NCBI GenBank assembly: GCA_038503065.1 | Contig: JBCAMK010000022.1 | Span: 186,001 to 250,000 of the forward strand | Length of the DNA: 64,000 nt | Source of the DNA: Paragyromitra xinjiangensis | Lineage: Eukaryota > Ascomycota > Pezizomycetes > Pezizales > Discinaceae | Reading direction: 5' to 3' | Part shown: positions 58,639-64,000 of the stretch, one piece after another | How positions within the stretch are numbered: position 1 is the first letter of the stretch | Layout of the letters: every line of letters starts with the position of its first letter | Program-made: the position numbers and the translations under genes | Notes under the pieces: generated by a model | Seen by the model: the letters and a program-made list of their open reading frames with translations, nothing else | Told to the model about the DNA's origin: nothing | The model's database searches: none

Positions 58639-60493
58639 AATTTGACTGGGGAAGGAATACTGGTGAAAAAAAATTAATGAGGTGAAGAAGATGTAGATTG
58701 GATAAAACCAAGCAGGAGATGAAAGGAATGAATCTCGTCACAGATGCACGAGCATTAGCAGTGATTGATAACAGATAAAGAATGACGCAAAAAGTGACTA
58801 GTGGGGAAGAAAGATCGCAAAAGATTAATTATCCCCTGAATGAAAAGCAATTAAAAATCACTTACTATGGGGTTAGTCGATTTCTTTCCTCGGAAATTCT
58901 AGACTACCCTAAGTTTAGCTAGGTAAAGGTTTATGAAATCTTCTCTGAACTCGTAGGATTGGGGATTTTTTTCCTACCTATTCAAAATATCTTTTTATTC
59001 CTTTTTCTGAAAGGTAACTTGTGAGATATGGCTTTGTAATTGCTTATATGTAAATCTGGTGGGTAGAGGTGCAGACTACTCCCAGATCTGGGGTGTAGTC
59101 ACAAAATACCCCGCGGGTGTAAACTACCCCTTTCCACCACGTAGATGCACGATATAACAAGATCTTCATTTTATCATCATCACTACAACCACATTCCATC
59201 ACATTTCACTTGCCAGTGCTTTCGACATGGCAGCCCTCCAGGAACAGCAAGAATCAGGAAGACTGCACGCTCAGAGATGATACTACACCGCAGTGGGGTT
59301 TAATATTTCAATTAATAGGTCGAGGGGTAGCTTGCACCTGCGGAGTTTTTGGAACCACACCTCTATATCGGGAGGCAGTCTGCACCTTTACCTAAACCAA
59401 ACTGGCATACTCTCTTCTAAAACTTGCTGAAGGTATTTGCTAGCCTGAACAAGGTCAAAACGCTCACACTAGAGCGGAGAGCGCAAAGTCGACGAGACGA
59501 GGCAAGCGTGTTTTTGGGTAAACACCGTCTCTCGACCTGTCAACCCTTTATGTTGGCGTAAGGAGTAATCGGCCTCTGGGAGTAGATGGATAGTATGATC
59601 GCCCTATAATATCATTTGCCATGGTAGCCTGATGGCCACTGTGTTGCTCAGAGGGGCCGAGGAGCGGAGGTTCCATTCCTTCCCATGGAGATGATTCTTC
59701 ATGCACTGGGCTAAGGTCCACAGGGAAGCCTAGTTACGACCTTCTTTTTGATTTTTTTAAATATATTATCTAGACACAAGGTATCACTCGGTATCTACCA
59801 TTTGTTGTGGGATATGGGATCGGGAGGCAGGGGAAACTCGGTTGATTGAGGGACGGCTCTCGTTTTTGTATAGAGAGGCCCTTGGCGCCTATAATCTATG
59901 TTAGGGTCTGGAACACACATTCTTACAAAGCGAATATTCTTATAACCCAAACCCTCGCAGAGAGATTACACTGCAAGACAGTTTCGCCCAAACCCTTAAA
60001 AAATAGGACTATCATATATCGTCCGACATTCTAGGGCTTGTCTTTGGCTCGAGGGTGGCTTCGGGATCTCAACTTATCTCAACTACTAGGAAAGGCTTAA
60101 GTTTTAAGGTATTTGATTCAGCTGACCTTTTTGCCCATAAAATCTTAGGTTATTGGCTTAATAGAGGGGACTACCTTTAATAGTTATACACACCTTCGTT
60201 TTCGTGCTCATGGGTGCGTTGTGAATAAGTGATACGGCGCTTTGTGGCCTATAATGCGTTAATGTTAGGAAGCTTACGAGAATTGGATTGAGGTTCCATG
60301 TGGATTAGTAATAGGTTCCCAAATACTACTTGGTTGGTCTATATAATATGTTGATTTTCGCGCTTTAGCGTTAAATATTACTATTTCACGCTAAAACGGC
60401 TTCTCTTTTGCTCAACCTACAACAAACCTCCAACAGTCATCTCCATCCCCGACCTTGACGGCATATAGCCACTTCTGGGCTGATTGATTCATC
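58639..60493. promoter_or_regulatory. Shared upstream region of the zinc-knuckle gene pair
   Basis: 1855 bp lie between divergent start codons. The stretch holds an inverted-repeat element (59055-59400) and no supported gene. The ~130 bp before 60494 are CT-rich (CTTCTCTTTTGCTCAACC), as expected of a fungal leader. Confidence 0.5.
59055..59400. mobile_element. TIR/MITE-like element, ~345 bp with ~80-bp arms
   Basis: The left arm reads AGAGGTGCAGACTACTCCC, later CCCCGCGGGTGTAAACTACC. The right arm read in reverse complement gives AAAGGTGCAGACTGCCTCCC, later TCCGCAGGTGCAAGCTACC. Over ~80 bp the arms look about three-quarters identical by eye. The interior is not coding. Confidence 0.7.
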
Positions 60494-62041
60494 ATGTCAA
60501 AAGAAAGGTATTTAGGATCTTCTTTTCGTTTGCCTCAAAGATGGAATTTCGCTGATTATGACTGGTGGCTTCTAGGTTTGACGGAAAGTCGCAGCTTCGG
60601 AGCCCCGAGTAACCACTTTTCGCTCTCCCTCTATCAAATAAACTCTAACGTCTTGGTGTGCAGATTAACTTCTAGAAACTCTGCTAGCTACCAGAACTAC
60701 CATCTTACAGCGAATAGTAGCAGTCGTCAAGCCAGCGATACTATCGTCAATTTTGCATCTTCTAATACGCCAAACAGGCATCCATCATCTCAACCTCTAG
60801 CCATACCATCAACCCCATCTCTATTAGCCACAAACTCACTAGAGCCGTATATATCCGTTGGATGTCTGAAATGTGGAGCTTCCGACCATGTGGCCACGAA
60901 CCGGAATTGTCCTCGCCCCCGCAAGGCTTCTACAGCAGCGTATGCAACACCAACGCAAACTCCTGTTCCAAAGAAAAGTACCTCAAAGAGCCCCAAAAAG
61001 CCTGCTGCTGAAAATCATCACCTGAAAGCAGCCAAAATTGGAGATGACACTAAGTTTTGGTACTATATCTCTGATGATAGCGAGGATGGAAAACAAAGTG
61101 GCTCAAATCTAGGGGAGCGGATCGGAACGGACGAAATGCATCAGGATCAAGGTATTAATACTGACAGCCGCGATTATCTTGATCCTTCAGATAATGGATC
61201 TAGGATTGTGCCTGAGCTGGTTAGTGAACTGGTGCCATCGTGCCTAGGTTCAAGACCCATCATCAACAAAAGCAGCAAGAAACCGAAGAAGGATAGACCC
61301 AGCAGGACAAGCCAAGATAGCCCTCAGTTTGCTCAACCTCTGGAATATGGTTTCTTAACCGAAGGCATTACAGTAACCCAACCATCAGTCCTACATGGAC
61401 AACTACAAGCTCAGGCTAGACAAAAGGTAGATTTGGGGGGCGTCTCTGCTGGGGGTAGCCTTGGCTCTATCCCTTCCCTTCCTTGGAGGGCGTCCGCCAC
61501 TTCACCACTCTCACCGATTAAACACTCAATTCCCAGCCCTATAGATCCGGTTAAGACGACAAAGGCCCCCAAGCAACGCAGAATGGCCCCGAAGCCGCCT
61601 GTCGCTGAGGGAGAGGGGAGGGCGGAAAGAGTCAACGCATCACCGCAGAAGCAGCCCCGTAAGGCGAGCCAAGCTATATATACGATGCCCACGAAGGTCA
61701 AGATCTCCAACAAGCCTCAAGAGAATGTAGGTTTGGTTGGTGTTACCCGCGAGATGGCTCGCGCTTCTCACTCTTCTCGCCAACGTGCCCAAGCTCAACC
61801 TGGTCCGGGCCAATCACCTCGCTATACCGCTGAGACCCCACAACATGGCAGGAGTAATACCAACTCCACTCTCAACCAGAGGATCGAAGACCCATCATTG
61901 ATGGGTACAACGGAGACCAAGGGGTTTAAGTACAATTATATGGGTGCTCGCAACACTATCCAGGCGCCAAGGATAAGGTATGCCTCTAACCGCGTGCAGG
62001 GATGGAGAGAGTGCAGAAGCATGGGCACAGGTCTTGAGTAG
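60494..62041 (+). CDS. Single zinc-knuckle protein, up to 515 residues, unknown family
   Basis: Open frame of 515 residues from the ATG at 60494. The knuckle is at ~124-140, CLKCGASDHVATNRNC followed by PRPRK: C-x2-C-x4-H-x6-C, the same long-loop form as in the divergent neighbour. Downstream is mostly disordered and basic (KKSTSKSPKKP, KSSKKPKKDRPSR, APKQRRMAPKP), with an acidic patch (YYISDDSEDG). It probably binds nucleic acid; that is inference from composition and finger type. The first ~60 codons may not be exonic. A GTATTT donor at 60508 and TAG acceptors at 60674-60675 or 60686-60687 would remove 168 or 180 bp, keep the frame and shorten the protein to about 455-459 residues. The last codons (RSMGTGLE) overlap sequence resembling a dispersed repeat. 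Confidence 0.7.
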   Translation: MSKERYLGSSFRLPQRWNFADYDWWLLGLTESRSFGAPSNHFSLSLYQINSNVLVCRLTSRNSASYQNYHLTANSSSRQASDTIVNFASSNTPNRHPSSQPLAIPSTPSLLATNSLEPYISVGCLKCGASDHVATNRNCPRPRKASTAAYATPTQTPVPKKSTSKSPKKPAAENHHLKAAKIGDDTKFWYYISDDSEDGKQSGSNLGERIGTDEMHQDQGINTDSRDYLDPSDNGSRIVPELVSELVPSCLGSRPIINKSSKKPKKDRPSRTSQDSPQFAQPLEYGFLTEGITVTQPSVLHGQLQAQARQKVDLGGVSAGGSLGSIPSLPWRASATSPLSPIKHSIPSPIDPVKTTKAPKQRRMAPKPPVAEGEGRAERVNASPQKQPRKASQAIYTMPTKVKISNKPQENVGLVGVTREMARASHSSRQRAQAQPGPGQSPRYTAETPQHGRSNTNSTLNQRIEDPSLMGTTETKGFKYNYMGARNTIQAPRIRYASNRVQGWRECRSMGTGLE

Positions 62042-64000
62042 ATTGGTGAAATCACTGCTAGCTTTTCCTGTTTAGTGTTGATGGATATCTAGGGAGTAAG
62101 GGTGTGGTTTTGTCTGGGTCTATATGAAGTACGAGAATTCTCTAACCAGCGTTTGCCACACACATACCAACTCAATATAAGATGGTATCACATAGGATTA
62201 CAGATATTTGTGATGGGAATAAATAAGGTGGGGTGGTGGGTCTCACAGATATTAGATCATAGATAATCACTCGATGATTCCACTAAAAACATATAAATAG
62301 AGCTACTCAGGTCAATCACTCCATAAACCCGTGATAATTTCGAGGTATAGCACAGTGAGCCTACCAATAATACTAAAACTTATATTTCAAAAAGTGATGG
62401 TACGGTTGAAGGGCAGAGTCGATAGGTTGATGCTTGACTACGCTTTCAGTTCGCAGTGAGGCCCCATTTTGCTTCACATTTTGGCTTCACATTTTGGTTG
62501 AACCGTGAATACGAATGATTGAAGCAAATTGTAGTAATTACTGGCTAAGATTGGAACTCAGTTAGCTCAGGCCTATGTGCGACAAGAGCTTAGATAAATC
62601 GACATAGGCTCGTTTCCATCCCCTCTGCCTGAGGCTGCTGTGCACCGCAGGGGCTGGTGTTATAACTCCCGAGTTGAGTTAATTCTTCTCAGGTTTAATT
62701 TGTGCTTCCGAGCCCTCCCAGTGTGCATTTTCTATAGAAGCTGTTTGACGCAGGAATAAGGCCCGAGTCTTATTCTATTGGTTCATCGGGGTATCTACCA
62801 TGAGAGGAAAGGTCCAAGTCTTATTCTATCAGTTAATCAGAGTATACTTGTGAGGTGGCTGCATACAATTTTTTTCTTTCGGGCGCTGAAGCAACCCTGG
62901 GGCCTGGGACTGGCCCCGGCCGTTTTATCGCTCCAGGTCCTACGGCACGAGGCGAGCTGCGTAGTATGGGTACGAGACTAGAATCAACCATTCCATGCTT
63001 CTATCCCAATATATCACCTGGACTATCTACAGCGTGCAACCTTTTCATCACCTAACTTCATGCTTGGGCGTTTGAAGAAGTGCAAATGCATCACCTGCAA
63101 ACACCTTTATTCACGCATCAGTCACCACCATTAACCTCAGATTATTATCTTCACAGCAACCTCCGCGGCCATCATAAACTCCTCAACGCCAGAGCCGAGC
63201 AATTTTTAACGGTAGAATGCCTGCGAGTTTGTGTGGGTGGCCCGAAGACCTCGTGCTAGGAGGTAAAATAAACCCGGAAGTTCTGCTGCAGAATACTTTC
63301 TGGTACCGCGGACTAGTGCGGAAGTCAACACCTGACTCGCCGCAATACCGAATGAGATTCTATGCAGATGGTACAAGGTATGGGTTTATTAGTATTACCA
63401 ACGGCAGCGACATGACCACAAGTAAGACGCATGATCTCAAGATAAAGATATGAAAACAGTCTTCAGCTTCATTGCCATGAGCTTGATTGCGACAAGCAAG
63501 AGCTCGCCCCATGCCTTTCTAGAGAAGGGGAAAACGAAGATAGCTGGTTGGACGATTTTGTGGAGGGGGAAGGCATATCAGCAGGGTGAGCGAGAGCATG
63601 GAAGTATTCCATAATGGAAAGTATGACGGAGCACTCTGGAGGTGCATGCTATCGTATGATATGGCCTGCGAGCCATATAAACGAAACGGCCGTTTGTGAG
63701 TTTTGGAACCAAGAAGCGGATTCTGAAGTCTGATAAGCTGCTTCTAACTCTATGCAGGTCGATGGGTTAGCTACGCAGATACTAAGGAGTCGTTCTTACA
63801 TGTAAGCGCTAACAATTGAACCATCCAATTATTATAAAAAAGGAAACTGTAACTACATGTTGCCACTAACTTCGGGGGTCTTAGGGGGAAGTTGGACAAG
63901 CCTGCGCTCAAATCTGTACTCCGAACCATTCAAGGAAAATCTACAAATCTTGATCGTTGTTCAAGTAAATTGTATATCTATCTCTTGAAAATATTCCCAG
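62042..64000. other. Intergenic DNA to the window end
   Basis: No gene is supported. Copies of a short dispersed repeat lie at about 62600-62660 and 62895-62982. A 78-residue plus-strand frame at 63217-63453 ends just before DNA with no further open frame and is not called. A TACATGTA palindrome is at 63797. Confidence 0.5.
62895..62982 (+). repeat. Dispersed repeat, copy also at 1215-1275, 2272-2340 and 15246-15325
   Basis: Shared order of words: TTxTTGCYCYAGACCYTAC (here TATCGCTCCAGGTCCTACGG), CGAGCTGCGTAG, then ATGGG..GGGCACGAGACTAG (here TATGGGTACGAGACTAG). The 2272-2340 copy on the minus strand is the closest, sharing CGAGCTGC and GAGACTAG at the same spacing. Confidence 0.6.

Noticed and set aside
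63217..63453. 78-residue plus-strand frame near the window end
   Set aside because: Looks partly protein-like (LLQNTFWYRGLVRKS) but has no start context, splice partners or known family.
1..64000. CRISPR arrays, rRNA genes, telomere repeats, retrotransposon coding regions
   Set aside because: Looked for and not seen. The tandem arrays have no spacer structure, and no reverse transcriptase, integrase or transposase motifs were found in any frame.

Overview
The window looks like nuclear DNA from a filamentous ascomycete (Pezizomycotina). The evidence is many 44-60 bp spliceosomal introns with GTA(A/C/T)GT-type donors and CTAAC/CTGAC-like branch points, a Zn2Cys6 regulator with the HKRTYQACIPCRQRKVRC signature, Ser/Thr-rich secreted proteins, and gene islands set in long repeat-rich non-coding DNA. 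I cannot name the species. No transposase or reverse transcriptase frame is visible. The many inverted and dispersed repeats therefore look non-autonomous, or too decayed to read.

Layout. 1-776: 3' end of an ankyrin-repeat gene with nearly identical 99-bp units. 777-8903: non-coding DNA, including a tandem-repeat block at about 3.1-7.4 kb (39-, 56- and ~115-bp units). 8904-13410: two minus-strand genes, a mitochondrial PPR-like protein and a secreted Thr-rich protein with a PAN/Apple-like C-terminus. 13411-18326: foldback and dispersed repeats. 18327-20300: a six-exon PARP-type zinc-finger/AT-hook protein. 20301-27431: empty apart from a tRNA-like relic. 27432-27659: a small secreted protein. 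27660-30641: palindrome-rich DNA. 30642-38737: a divergent pair, a Zn2Cys6 transcription factor (minus) and a HIRAN-SNF2-RING (Rad5/HLTF-like) translocase (plus). 38738-43761: TIR and foldback elements. 43762-44567: an orphan two-exon gene. 47615-49006: a two-exon gene with a possible deaminase-like C-terminus. 51086-51814: a putative GPI-anchored secreted protein. 55249-62041: a divergent pair encoding zinc-knuckle proteins, one with three diverged copies of the same module. 62042-64000: repeats only.

Most likely new biology. The 1048-residue zinc-knuckle protein at 55249-58638 carries three diverged copies of one module: an IG(T)NR lead, then C-x2-C-x3-G-H-x6/7-C, then a roughly 50-75 residue probably helical stretch ending in W-K-x-V. 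Its divergent neighbour at 60494-62041 carries a related knuckle, C-x2-C-x4-H-x6-C. I do not recognise this as a named family. The CAE...CGLC arrangement in the 47615-49006 protein is the second candidate.

Exon structures for all spliced genes were worked out by hand from splice signals and reading-frame phase. They have not been tested against transcripts.
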